Positions 9,390 through 18,253 of a stretch of DNA of 64,000 bases are shown one piece after another (position 1 is the first letter of the stretch; every line of letters begins with the position of its first letter). This DNA is from an uncultured Kordia sp. Lineage in GTDB: Bacteria > Bacteroidota > Bacteroidia > Flavobacteriales > Flavobacteriaceae. The stretch spans positions 1 to 64,000 of the forward strand of contig NZ_CANLEA010000025.1 in NCBI RefSeq assembly GCF_947489565.1, written 5' to 3'. Both the position numbers and the translations under genes were made by a program. The notes under the pieces are model-generated. The model was not told where the DNA came from and ran no database searches. It saw only the letters and a program-made list of their open reading frames with translations.

Positions 9390-12300
9390 TTACAACCGTT
9401 CCAACACACTTTTTACGCTATCATGTTTTAACATATACTGCATAAAGTCAAAAGCAGGAGCAGCCATTACACGGCTCATTTCTGGTTCAATAATGGTATT
9501 GGTTTCTGCCAAACAACCTTCCATCAAACTTTTTATATATCGATTGTTCTCTTTTATGATAGCAGCGATGTTTTTGACACATTCTGTATTTTTTATTTTT
9601 TGCCCGTACATCATCTGTACATCCGCCAAATCAAACTTATGAGGCAAGTATATATTCTCAAATGTAAAATGCTCGTATTTAGCATCTAAAAGCTTTAGTT
9701 TATCCTTTATATAACCCGGAAACATTTCGGTAGCAGCGACTGAGTTTAAGATTGCAGAAATTTCACTGGATTTATTGATCACACCGCCGTCACATTCCAT
9801 CATAATGGAATCCATCACAAATTTGATATAAGCCGATTTATCATTGATGACATTAATAAACACCGTTTTCTTGTCTTTTGCGGTCGCATCGAGTTCATTG
9901 ATAGCTTCATACAATTTGTACGCAGAAAGCAATCCCGAATTTTCATAGATTCCACCATCATTATATTGTCCTTCGCCTTCAATGGTTGCAGCTGGACTAA
10001 TCAACGGAAAACGATTGGTCGTAGAAGCTGCATTATAAAAACTCAAGGTTTTGTTATTTCCTAACTCCAAAATATCATTGGCGCCTAAATACAATACTGA
10101 TTTTGCATGACTTTTTTCCATAGGAATAGAAACGGCCATTCCTTGTCGCCCTTTAATATTTGTGGTATTGCTGATAAGAATTGGAAAACGATTGTTTCGC
10201 TTTGTATACATATTGTACCATTGTTGTCTGTAGGAAGTTGTGTTGAATTCATTGAGTGAAATATCATCATTTACATATTGTGCATACGTCCACATAGCAG
10301 CTGTAGAACGATCTTTACCAATTAAATTTACAGGAGCCAATACATGCAGAAACCAATCGCGACCTAACAAATGCGCCAAATCTAAAGACAAAATATTCTC
10401 AGTACCAATTTTTCGTATGATGGAATCCCGAAACTGTAAATCATCATTTTCATGCTTAATGGCAGAATAATTAATCAATCCCATAGTTCCTCCAGAAGCG
10501 CCCGATAAACACACTGTTTTATCATAGAGAGTTCCGTCTTTATCCAAAGCATTCAATACAGTCATAGTCCAAGCATTTGCTTTCATTCCGCCGCCATAAC
10601 AGCCAATATAATAACGTGTATCAGGTAAATTTTGAATGTACTTTTCTAAGTCAATCGTTTCAGTAGTAACCGTTTTTTCTATTTGTCTTAACTCGAATAG
10701 ATTGTTATTTTTTGATAGAAAATTCAAAATAAACAACGCCAATACAGCCGCATAAACGATAAAGCTGAAATTTGGTTTATTCCTTTTGGCAAAATCTTCA
10801 TCTGACAAATTATAATACATAAAATGCTTTAAAATCACGACCACAATTCCATACAGTAAGAAAAAAGCAGAAAGAATAATAATCACAGCATTTACGTGCA
10901 TGGCGTAGGTTGGCCAAATATTGAGTGCTAAGAAGAATAGTAAATTGGCAGCGCCGAAATAAGAAATCACTTTTAAAAAGATGATATTATTACTGGCAGC
11001 ACCTAAGCTGAGGTTGCGAATTCTCAGTTTGGATAGTTTTTTGAAAAATTTGCTTTGTCCAAAATGATGATTCTTTTCAAACATTTTAATAATGGCTTCC
11101 TTTTTTTCTTCACGTGAACGTGTATCTTTTTCATCACTCATCAATGGAAAGCTATTGATAACCGCGTCATTATCTTTATTAAAAAACGCATATTTGAATA
11201 AGGTTCTAAACGTTCTGTAATACGTGTATGTAATGGCTTGAAGCGTAATGCATACTAAACTTAAAATTACGGTGGTATAATTATACGGATGTTCAAACCA
11301 AATCAATAAAAAGAGCAAGGCAAAATGTGCTAATAAGGTAATAATTAAGATGATTACGTAGGTATGAATAGGATTGTTGACCTTCTGTTCTTTTTCTTCT
11401 ATCATATATAAATCATTACCAGAATCTTTAGCTTCCTGTAATCCGTATTTATAATATAGACGCCATTTATCTTTTTGATTTTTTAATACATACAACCAAA
11501 TAATCAATCCAACAATGAGCAATCTAACAAATCCGCTCAATTCTACACCAAAACCAAAATTGGTATCTGCGGTATAAGCAAGCATATAAAATAAAGCCGC
11601 ATAAAAGAAAACACCAATAACACGGCGTAAAAAACTTAAATTACTCTCATACGCAATGCTTTCTAGGTCGCTTTGAGCATCTTTATTCTTATACCAAACA
11701 ATTCCAAAAATGCTGAACACTTTTTCAATACGCCAGTCTTTATCTTGAAATTTTCGATTGGATTTTGAGAGTAAAAAATAATTCGGATAGTGTGAAAGTA
11801 CAATACAATAGATAGGCGCAAAACCTAGCAATAAGACGAATACAAACCAATATGGATGGTAATACAAGTCTACAATAATCGAATTCATTTGTGGTGCTTT
11901 CGGCAAGGAAAGTCCAATGATGAACAAGAACAATAAACTCATCCAGGAGGAATAGATAAATTCCTTAAGCAACACCAATCTATTTTTTAAAGAAAAGCGC
12001 ATCCAGACGAGCAAAACGGTAAGAAATGCAGCGGCATAAAAACCAATTTTAATCATCACAATGGTTTTTGGGTATTCTTTATGCCATAAATAATAGAAAT
12101 TCTCAGTGCAATCAAATGCATAAGCAAGACTCGCTAATACAAGAAACAGCTTAAAAACAATCTTGATATTATGCTTTTTAGTTTTGCTGTGAACGTACTT
12201 TCCAACAATATAAAATAGGAGGAAAGCCCATATAAAATCAAAGATGAAAAACAGCGTGAATAACAATTGTTGGTAAAAACTCGTGTGATTCATAAACCAA

Positions 12301-12482
12301 GTTCCTGTGACTTCTTCGTGAGTAAATTGCGGATGCGTCACCCAATCGTAAATATGAAACATTTTTCCGCACACAACCATCAAAATACTTAATATGATAA
12401 ATAAAATCACATGAAATTTTGGGGCATTATGTCGTTCAAAATGTCTAAAAGAACTAAACTGTTGTGTATTTGCGAGATTCAT
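9390..12482 (-). CDS. Patatin-like phospholipase fused to large membrane region
   Basis: A 1030-residue protein. The first ~600 residues contain about a dozen hydrophobic helices in several groups separated by basic loops. The C-terminal part is a patatin domain: glycine-rich oxyanion loop GCYGGGMKANAW near residue 625, nucleophile elbow GASGG near 660, and the Asp of the dyad in YNDGGIYENSG near 842. The predicted activity is acyl-ester hydrolysis of lipids at the inner membrane. Most bacterial patatins are soluble or carry an outer-membrane barrel (PlpD type), so the long polytopic N-terminus is unusual. The gene converges on the Ycf48-like gene with only two bases between stops and stands alone on its strand. 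Confidence 0.85.
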   Translation of the reverse strand: MNLANTQQFSSFRHFERHNAPKFHVILFIILSILMVVCGKMFHIYDWVTHPQFTHEEVTGTWFMNHTSFYQQLLFTLFFIFDFIWAFLLFYIVGKYVHSKTKKHNIKIVFKLFLVLASLAYAFDCTENFYYLWHKEYPKTIVMIKIGFYAAAFLTVLLVWMRFSLKNRLVLLKEFIYSSWMSLLFLFIIGLSLPKAPQMNSIIVDLYYHPYWFVFVLLLGFAPIYCIVLSHYPNYFLLSKSNRKFQDKDWRIEKVFSIFGIVWYKNKDAQSDLESIAYESNLSFLRRVIGVFFYAALFYMLAYTADTNFGFGVELSGFVRLLIVGLIIWLYVLKNQKDKWRLYYKYGLQEAKDSGNDLYMIEEKEQKVNNPIHTYVIILIITLLAHFALLFLLIWFEHPYNYTTVILSLVCITLQAITYTYYRTFRTLFKYAFFNKDNDAVINSFPLMSDEKDTRSREEKKEAIIKMFEKNHHFGQSKFFKKLSKLRIRNLSLGAASNNIIFLKVISYFGAANLLFFLALNIWPTYAMHVNAVIIILSAFFLLYGIVVVILKHFMYYNLSDEDFAKRNKPNFSFIVYAAVLALFILNFLSKNNNLFELRQIEKTVTTETIDLEKYIQNLPDTRYYIGCYGGGMKANAWTMTVLNALDKDGTLYDKTVCLSGASGGTMGLINYSAIKHENDDLQFRDSIIRKIGTENILSLDLAHLLGRDWFLHVLAPVNLIGKDRSTAAMWTYAQYVNDDISLNEFNTTSYRQQWYNMYTKRNNRFPILISNTTNIKGRQGMAVSIPMEKSHAKSVLYLGANDILELGNNKTLSFYNAASTTNRFPLISPAATIEGEGQYNDGGIYENSGLLSAYKLYEAINELDATAKDKKTVFINVINDKSAYIKFVMDSIMMECDGGVINKSSEISAILNSVAATEMFPGYIKDKLKLLDAKYEHFTFENIYLPHKFDLADVQMMYGQKIKNTECVKNIAAIIKENNRYIKSLMEGCLAETNTIIEPEMSRVMAAPAFDFMQYMLKHDSVKSVLERL

Positions 12483-12569
12483 CTGTGTTAATTTTCCTAA
12501 AACTACAAATGAAATTTGAAAATAAAAATACTAATCAATATGTATTTTTTTAGTTGCAGAAAAAAAAGA

Positions 12570-12597
12570 AAAAGGAGCACTATAAAATGCTCCTTTT
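12570..12597. terminator. Terminator-like hairpin (distal)
   Basis: Inverted repeat AAAAGGAGCA (12570-12579) / TGCTCCTTTT (12588-12597) with A/T runs on both sides. It lies between the sigma operon end and the start of the patatin gene, so it may be a second stop for the minus-strand operon. Confidence 0.65.
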
Positions 12598-12689
12598 TAC
12601 CAATCACCAAAAATTATAAACAGTGATATGCATCACTTGTTATTATGCTATATCTTTTAGACTTTACTTTTTAAAAAAGGTTTAAAATA

Positions 12690-12723
12690 AAAAGAGCATT
12701 TCTTTTGAGGGAAGTGCTCTTTT
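12690..12723. terminator. Terminator of the sigma-factor operon
   Basis: Hairpin with arms AAAAGAGCA (12690-12698) and TGCTCTTTT (12715-12723), 56 bases downstream of the last gene of the minus-strand operon. The stem shares the GAGCA core with the hairpin at 12570. Confidence 0.7.
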
Positions 12724-12778
12724 CTAATCAATGTAGGATTTTGAATTTAAAAAAATTCTAGGTTTTTTAGGACATTGA

Positions 12779-13216
12779 TCAATTTTTTTTATGCTTATTA
12801 CGAAACTGCTTCATTAATTTTCTATTGAATTCATGTTCCGCTTTTTTCAAACGAATAATTTTTGTTGCCGGTAGAAATTTACGCAGCTTATTGGCTAAAT
12901 CTCTAGTGTTTTCATACACTTGCTTTTCAATAGATTGAATTCTATCCAAAATTGATGCCGCTTCTGTTTCTGACATGTTTGAATTGGATTTTACATCTCT
13001 TTTGATTTTATTCAAGCTTTGTCGCAATTCATGATTTTTATCATCATATACATTGTATACTGGCCAAAACTGTTGTGCTTCTTTCTCTGTGAAATTTAAA
13101 TTTTCAGTAAAATAAGCGATTTTAAGTTTCTTAATTTTCTCTTTTCCGCCGCCTCTTTGAGCTATTCCTGAGAAAAGCCCAAAACAAACAAGCAATATTG
13201 TAATGTATTTTTTCAT
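12779..13216 (-). CDS. Small secreted Spy/CpxP-like helical protein
   Basis: 145 residues. A signal peptide (MKKYITILLVCFGLFSGIAQ) is followed by a highly charged helical domain rich in Lys, Glu and Arg. The segment FTENLNFTEKEAQQFWPVY resembles the LTxEQ-type core of periplasmic Spy/CpxP-like proteins, which flavobacterial annotations place as a 'sensor of ECF-type sigma factor'. It is the last gene of the sigma operon, four bases after the preceding stop. A periplasmic chaperone-like or sensing role is plausible but inferred from context. Confidence 0.7.
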   Translation of the reverse strand: MKKYITILLVCFGLFSGIAQRGGGKEKIKKLKIAYFTENLNFTEKEAQQFWPVYNVYDDKNHELRQSLNKIKRDVKSNSNMSETEAASILDRIQSIEKQVYENTRDLANKLRKFLPATKIIRLKKAEHEFNRKLMKQFRNKHKKN

Positions 13217-13220
13217 GCTA

Positions 13221-13751
13221 TTATTGTTGTTCCGTTAACAAATCGTATGGATCTGTTGTGTTTTCTAAATAATCTATCGTGTCTATTTCGTCTAAATTTA
13301 CTTCAAAAGTGGTGGTAATATCTACATTTTCTTCTTCATACACCGCTATTAAATCATAATTATTCAATGCGATTAAATCATTTTCAATAAACTCATTAAT
13401 TTCACTATTTACAACCTTATCAATGGTAAGATTGGCATCAGAATCTGTATTTATAAGATTGATCGCTACAAAAAATAATATACAAGCTGCCGCAGCATAA
13501 CTTAGGTGTTTTAGATAATTTCTTTTTCGCTGTAGCGGAATTACCTTAGGTGTTTCTTCTGTGCTGAATAACTTTTTTGAAAGCGAATCTTCCAAACTGT
13601 CAAAATACGCGTCAGGTGTTGTAAAACCTGTTTCTTTCGGAATCACAGCTTCGGTTTTCATACGATCAAAAAGACGCTCTTCAAACGTGTTGAAGTAATC
13701 TTTCGGAGTGTTGAATCCTGTTTCTTTGTTATGTAATTCGTTATTGTTCAC
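13221..13751 (-). CDS. Putative anti-sigma factor-like membrane protein
   Basis: 176 residues with one hydrophobic helix around residues 88-104 (HLSYAAAACILFFVAINLI). The N-terminal cytoplasmic part contains two copies of a TGFxTPxxYFxxxEexL motif (residues about 12-30 and 40-58). The C-terminal periplasmic tail is very acidic. It sits directly between an ECF sigma gene and a Spy-like gene, the usual position of an anti-sigma factor, but no zinc-binding ZAS motif is visible. The start is a GTG at 13751; no ATG is available in frame upstream. Confidence 0.7.
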   Translation of the reverse strand: MNNNELHNKETGFNTPKDYFNTFEERLFDRMKTEAVIPKETGFTTPDAYFDSLEDSLSKKLFSTEETPKVIPLQRKRNYLKHLSYAAAACILFFVAINLINTDSDANLTIDKVVNSEINEFIENDLIALNNYDLIAVYEEENVDITTTFEVNLDEIDTIDYLENTTDPYDLLTEQQ

Positions 13752-13781
13752 AATAGTTAGACGCTAATTTATACAAAAGGT

Positions 13782-14324
13782 TTAATCGGTTAAAAAAGTT
13801 TCTATTTTTTTTACTGCATGATGATACGAAGCTTTCAGTGCTCCTACAGAAGTATCTAAAATTTCACTCATTTCAGCATACTTCAAATCATCAAAATATT
13901 TCATATTAAAAACAATTTGCTGTTTTTGTGGCAACGTGGCAACAGCTTTTTGCAATTTTAGTTGAATTTCCTCACCTTCAAAATACACATCAGCAGTTAA
14001 ATTGTTGACCAATTGTTCTTGCAATTCTTCCGAAGAAACTCCAGCTTTCTTTGCACGCTGATTGATAAATGTGATGGATTCGTTCGTTGCAATACGATAC
14101 ATCCAAGAATACAACTTGCTATCGCCTTTAAAATTGTGAATGCTTCTAAAAACTTTGATAAATGTATTTTGAAGCACATCATCAGCATCATCATGACTCG
14201 TTACCATTCTTCGGATATGCCAATACAAACGTTCCTTGTAGGTAGACACAAGTTGTCGAAACGCTTTTTCTTGCGTTTGCGGATTCTTTAAGTCATCAAT
14301 GAGGCTTGTTTCTATGACGTTCAA
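13782..14324 (-). CDS. ECF-family RNA polymerase sigma factor
   Basis: 180 residues. Region 2 is visible (HIRRMVTSHDDADDVLQNTFIKVFRSI, then SWMYRIATNESITFIN), as is region 4 with its helix-turn-helix (LPQKQQIVFNMKYFDDLKYAEMSEIL...GALKASYHHAVKKI). Sigma-70 group 4 directs RNA polymerase to stress or envelope promoters. The start appears to be TTG at 14324, because no in-frame ATG precedes region 2. The gap to the next gene is 30 bases, and the three genes form an operon of sigma factor, probable membrane regulator and secreted helical protein. Confidence 0.9.
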   Translation of the reverse strand: MNVIETSLIDDLKNPQTQEKAFRQLVSTYKERLYWHIRRMVTSHDDADDVLQNTFIKVFRSIHNFKGDSKLYSWMYRIATNESITFINQRAKKAGVSSEELQEQLVNNLTADVYFEGEEIQLKLQKAVATLPQKQQIVFNMKYFDDLKYAEMSEILDTSVGALKASYHHAVKKIETFLTD

Positions 14325-14491
14325 TTGCGTTTGTTTTATTCTAAGACTTTTGAAAAGAATAAAGGTTTAATCTAAAGATAAAAAAATAACAAGTATTCCG
14401 CAATTAATTGATTTGTAATTGATTAAATTTTAACTCAAGCTAAATCCCTAATATCATAGATACCTCAAGAAGCAACTTTCAAAAGTCAAAT

Positions 14492-14584
14492 TCTCAACTT
14501 CAACTTTTCAAGTTCATCTTCAATTTCAATTTCAATTTCGAGTTCACCTTCAACTTCAACTTCGAGTTCAATTTCAACTTCAAA
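14492..14584. repeat. Hexanucleotide microsatellite (TTCAAY)n
   Basis: About fifteen imperfect copies of a TTCAAC/TTCAAT/TTCGAG hexamer, ending three bases before the stop codon of the ABC exporter (minus strand). Read on the minus strand in the +2 frame relative to the exporter it stays open and would encode alternating Glu and Val/Ile/Leu. Confidence 0.85.
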
Positions 14585-14586
14585 GA

Positions 14587-16431
14587 CTAAATCGTCTGCA
14601 TCTGAACCAACTTAGAATAGATACTATTATTGCTAATCAATTCTTCGTGTGTTCCTTGCTCTACAATTTCACCTTTTTGCATCACCACAATAACATCTGC
14701 ATTTTGAATGGTAGACAATCGGTGTGCAATAACGATAGAAGTTCTGTTTTTCATCATATTTTCTAAAGCAACTTGCACCAAACGTTCGCTTTCAGTGTCT
14801 AGAGCAGAAGTAGCCTCATCCAAAATCATAATCGGTGGATTCTTCAATACAGCTCTTGCAATGCTTAAACGTTGTTTTTGTCCGCCTGAAAGTTTTCCTC
14901 CAGAATCTCCAACATTATGATCTAAAAGTTCAGGCAAATCCTTTACAAATTCCCACGCATTGGCAATTTTCAACGCTTCAATCACTTCTTCATCAGTCGC
15001 GTCTTGTTTTCCAAGTTTTACGTTATTTCGAATCGTATCATTAAAAAGAATAGAATCTTGTGTAACCAATCCCATCAAGTCACGTAACGAAGCTTTTGTG
15101 AGCGATTTAATGTTTTCGCCATCTACTTCAATGCTTCCTTCATTCACATCATAAAAACGCGTCACAAGGTTGGCAATGGTACTTTTTCCACTTCCTGATT
15201 GACCTACTAAAGCCACCGTTTTTCCTTTCGGAACTTTTAGTGTGAAGTTTTTCAAGACATTTGCTTCTTCATATCGGAATGTGATATTATTTAAAGTAAC
15301 TTCTTTATGGAAACCTTCTTTCGTTTTTGCATCAGGCGCATCTGCAATTGGACTTTTGGTTTCTAAAATTTCTAACACGCGCTCTGCAGCAGCGTTTCCT
15401 TTCCGTACTCCATAAGTTGCTTTGCTAATGGCTTTTGCAGGTGTAAGGATATTATACGCCAATCCCATAAACGCTAGGAATTTTTTTCCATCCAATGCAG
15501 GAGTCACACCATCTGCTAACTTATCCACCAATACCATGTGTCCACCATACCAAAGCAAGACACCAATTACTAAAATTCCTAAAAATTCACTTGTTGGTTT
15601 TGCTAAGTTTAATCGATTTAAAAGTTTGTTGGAATACTTTAAGAAGCGTCCAGTAGATTCTTGAAATTTCTGATTAAAGTGTGGTTCGGCCACAAACCCT
15701 TTGATCACTTTTAATCCGCCTAGAGTTTCCTCTAAAAGCGACAGAAAAACACCTTGCTCTTGTTGTACACGGTCAGACTGTTTTTTTAAGGATTTTCCAA
15801 TTAATGAAATTATATAGCCAGAAATTGGAATAAAAATAAAGACAAAAATTGTCAATTTCACACTAATGGTAAGCATGAATAGAATTGTGAATATGATAGT
15901 AAGTGGTTCTCTTACTACTAATTCTAGAATAGATAAGAATGAATGTTGAATTTCCAATACATCAGTTCCTATTCGTGCCATCATATCTCCTTTACGCTTT
16001 TCAGAATAGAAAGAAAGTGGCAAATCTACTGTTTTCTTATACAAATCATTTCGAAGATCTGTCAATACACCATTTCGCAAAAATGTAATAAAATACATAG
16101 CGAGGTAATTGAAAATATTTTTTAGAAAAAATACAGTTAAAATTAGTGCAATTACGAATGTTAAGACTAAAGGCACATTCGTTCCAGCCATTTCAGAAAT
16201 GTTATAATTAATATACTTTTCAAAATAATCTGCGAATTGTGTAAATCCTTCGTAAGTTGGCTCTATAGTTACTTTTTCAGTGTCTTTATCAAAAAGAATA
16301 TTCAACAAAGGCATTAATACCATGAATGCCAATGCTGAGAACAAAGCATATAAAATGTTAAAGAAGATATTTAAAGCTGCATATCTTTTATAGGGGCGAA
16401 TATAATGCGCAATTTTTTTAAAATAATCCAT
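14587..16431 (-). CDS. MsbA-like ABC exporter (fused permease and ATPase)
   Basis: 614 residues. The N-terminal ABC_membrane domain has six hydrophobic helices (about residues 1-330). The C-terminal nucleotide-binding domain has Walker A GQSGSGKST (near 410), signature LSGGQKQR (near 520), Walker B IMILDEATSALD, and the switch His in IVIAHRLS. Architecture and length match lipid A/phospholipid flippases and multidrug half-transporters that work as homodimers; the substrate cannot be read. The start codon shares one base with the stop of the upstream phosphohexomutase (TAATG), so translation is probably coupled. Confidence 0.9.
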   Translation of the reverse strand: MDYFKKIAHYIRPYKRYAALNIFFNILYALFSALAFMVLMPLLNILFDKDTEKVTIEPTYEGFTQFADYFEKYINYNISEMAGTNVPLVLTFVIALILTVFFLKNIFNYLAMYFITFLRNGVLTDLRNDLYKKTVDLPLSFYSEKRKGDMMARIGTDVLEIQHSFLSILELVVREPLTIIFTILFMLTISVKLTIFVFIFIPISGYIISLIGKSLKKQSDRVQQEQGVFLSLLEETLGGLKVIKGFVAEPHFNQKFQESTGRFLKYSNKLLNRLNLAKPTSEFLGILVIGVLLWYGGHMVLVDKLADGVTPALDGKKFLAFMGLAYNILTPAKAISKATYGVRKGNAAAERVLEILETKSPIADAPDAKTKEGFHKEVTLNNITFRYEEANVLKNFTLKVPKGKTVALVGQSGSGKSTIANLVTRFYDVNEGSIEVDGENIKSLTKASLRDLMGLVTQDSILFNDTIRNNVKLGKQDATDEEVIEALKIANAWEFVKDLPELLDHNVGDSGGKLSGGQKQRLSIARAVLKNPPIMILDEATSALDTESERLVQVALENMMKNRTSIVIAHRLSTIQNADVIVVMQKGEIVEQGTHEELISNNSIYSKLVQMQTI

Positions 16432-18155
16432 TAGTCTAATTTCATTTCTTGAACGATGCGATCTATTTTAGCATCGAGTTGATTTTCTACAGCAGCAAAA
16501 TCTGCTTTGTTTGCTAATGGCAGATTTACACTAAAGTAGAATTTAATTTTTGGTTCTGTACCACTTGGACGCGCTGCAATTTTAGTGCCATCGGCAGTGT
16601 AGTATATCAAAACATTTGACTTCGGAATGGAGATTTCAGACATTGTACCAGTCTCCATATCAGTCATAATAGACGCTTGATAGTCTTCAATTCGTACTAC
16701 TTTAGAACCATCGATTGTCGTGAGTGGATTTTCACGTAAATCAATCATGGTTTGCTTGATTTCAGCGGCGCCATCGATTCCTTTCTTTACCAAAGAAATC
16801 AGTTTTTCTTTGTAAAAACCGTGTGCTACATACATATCAATTAGAGAAGCGTAAAAAGAGCTTCCATTGGCTTTTGTTTGGGCAGCAATCTCACATGCCA
16901 ATAATGCAGCTGTTACTGCATCTTTGTCACGTACAAAGTCTCCTGTCATGAATCCGAAGCTTTCTTCGCCACCACCAATAAATTCCAATGCAGGAAAATC
17001 TTTGATCATTTTGGCAATCCATTTAAAACCAGTCAAACCAATTTTACATTCCACTCCGTAAGCATTTCCAAGTTCTGTCATCATTGGAGTAGATACAATT
17101 GTTGAACCTATGAATTGCTTTCCGTTAATTTTATCGTTGTTTTTCCATTGTTGCAACAAGAAATCGGTCATTACAACCATGGTTTGATTTCCGTTCAACA
17201 GGATCATATTTCCTTCCAAATCGCGGACTGCAATTCCCAAACGATCACTATCAGGATCGGTTCCGATCACAATATCCGCATTGGTTTTTTCGGCCAATTG
17301 CAAAGCCATTTCCAAGGCTTCCGGTTCTTCTGGATTTGGAGAAACTACTGTAGGAAAGTCTCCATCTGGTGTTGCTTGTTCTTCAACAATATGTACATTA
17401 TTATAACCAGCACGTTTTAAAACTTCTGGAATCATCGTAATAGATGTTCCATGTAAAGACGTAAAAACGATGGTTAAATCATCTTTATTTTCTGCTTTAA
17501 AATCTGCATTGGCAACACTTGCATTGATAAAGGCTTCATCTACATCCGTGTCTACAAGGTGAATTAAATCATCATTGGCATCAAACTGAACTTGAGCAAA
17601 ATCGAGCTGATTAATCTCGTTGATAATCTCACCATCTTGTGGAGGAACAATCTGTCCGCCATCAGTCCAATACACTTTATAACCGTTGTATTCTGGTGGA
17701 TTGTGGGAAGCTGTTAAGACAATTCCACAATGACAATCCAAATATTTTACGGCAAATGACAATTCTGGTGTTGGACGCAAATCTGAAAACAAATACACTT
17801 CAATACCATTGGCAGAAAACACATTTGCAACCACTTGTGCCAATGACTTACTGTTATGTCGGCAATCATAAGCAATGGCAACTTTCAAAGACGCATTCGG
17901 GTAGGTCTGTTTGAGGTAATTACTAAGTCCTTGTGTGTTTTTCCCTAAGGTATACTTATTGATTCTGTTAGTGCCAGGTCCCATAACACCTCGCATTCCT
18001 CCAGTTCCAAAAGCCAAATTAGTATAAAAGCTTTCGGTTAATTCTTTCGGGTTTGTATCTATAAGTTTTTGAACTTTCGCTTGTGTATCAGTGTCGAAAA
18101 TCGGAGTGAGCCATGCAGATGCTTTCTCCAAGATTTTAGCGTCAATCTTTGTCAT
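16431..18155 (-). CDS. Phosphoglucomutase/phosphomannomutase family enzyme
   Basis: 574 residues, the full length of the bacterial alpha-D-phosphohexomutase family. It has the active-site serine loop TASHNPPEYNGYKVY (near residue 147), metal-binding loop GTDPDSDRLG (near 298), sugar-binding loop GGGEESFG (near 393) and phosphate-binding loop RPSGTEPKIKFY (near 530). It interconverts hexose 1- and 6-phosphates for glycogen and cell-surface polysaccharide synthesis; which sugar is preferred is not readable. It forms a translationally coupled pair with the downstream ABC exporter, compatible with a role in envelope glycan or lipid supply. Confidence 0.92.
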   Translation of the reverse strand: MTKIDAKILEKASAWLTPIFDTDTQAKVQKLIDTNPKELTESFYTNLAFGTGGMRGVMGPGTNRINKYTLGKNTQGLSNYLKQTYPNASLKVAIAYDCRHNSKSLAQVVANVFSANGIEVYLFSDLRPTPELSFAVKYLDCHCGIVLTASHNPPEYNGYKVYWTDGGQIVPPQDGEIINEINQLDFAQVQFDANDDLIHLVDTDVDEAFINASVANADFKAENKDDLTIVFTSLHGTSITMIPEVLKRAGYNNVHIVEEQATPDGDFPTVVSPNPEEPEALEMALQLAEKTNADIVIGTDPDSDRLGIAVRDLEGNMILLNGNQTMVVMTDFLLQQWKNNDKINGKQFIGSTIVSTPMMTELGNAYGVECKIGLTGFKWIAKMIKDFPALEFIGGGEESFGFMTGDFVRDKDAVTAALLACEIAAQTKANGSSFYASLIDMYVAHGFYKEKLISLVKKGIDGAAEIKQTMIDLRENPLTTIDGSKVVRIEDYQASIMTDMETGTMSEISIPKSNVLIYYTADGTKIAARPSGTEPKIKFYFSVNLPLANKADFAAVENQLDAKIDRIVQEMKLD

Positions 18156-18253
18156 TTATAGGTCTTTTAAGCAACAAAAATAATGAATTCATTTGGGTTT
18201 CTATTTTGATAGGCAAAATATTTTGAATAACTTTAATGACCGATTATACCGCT

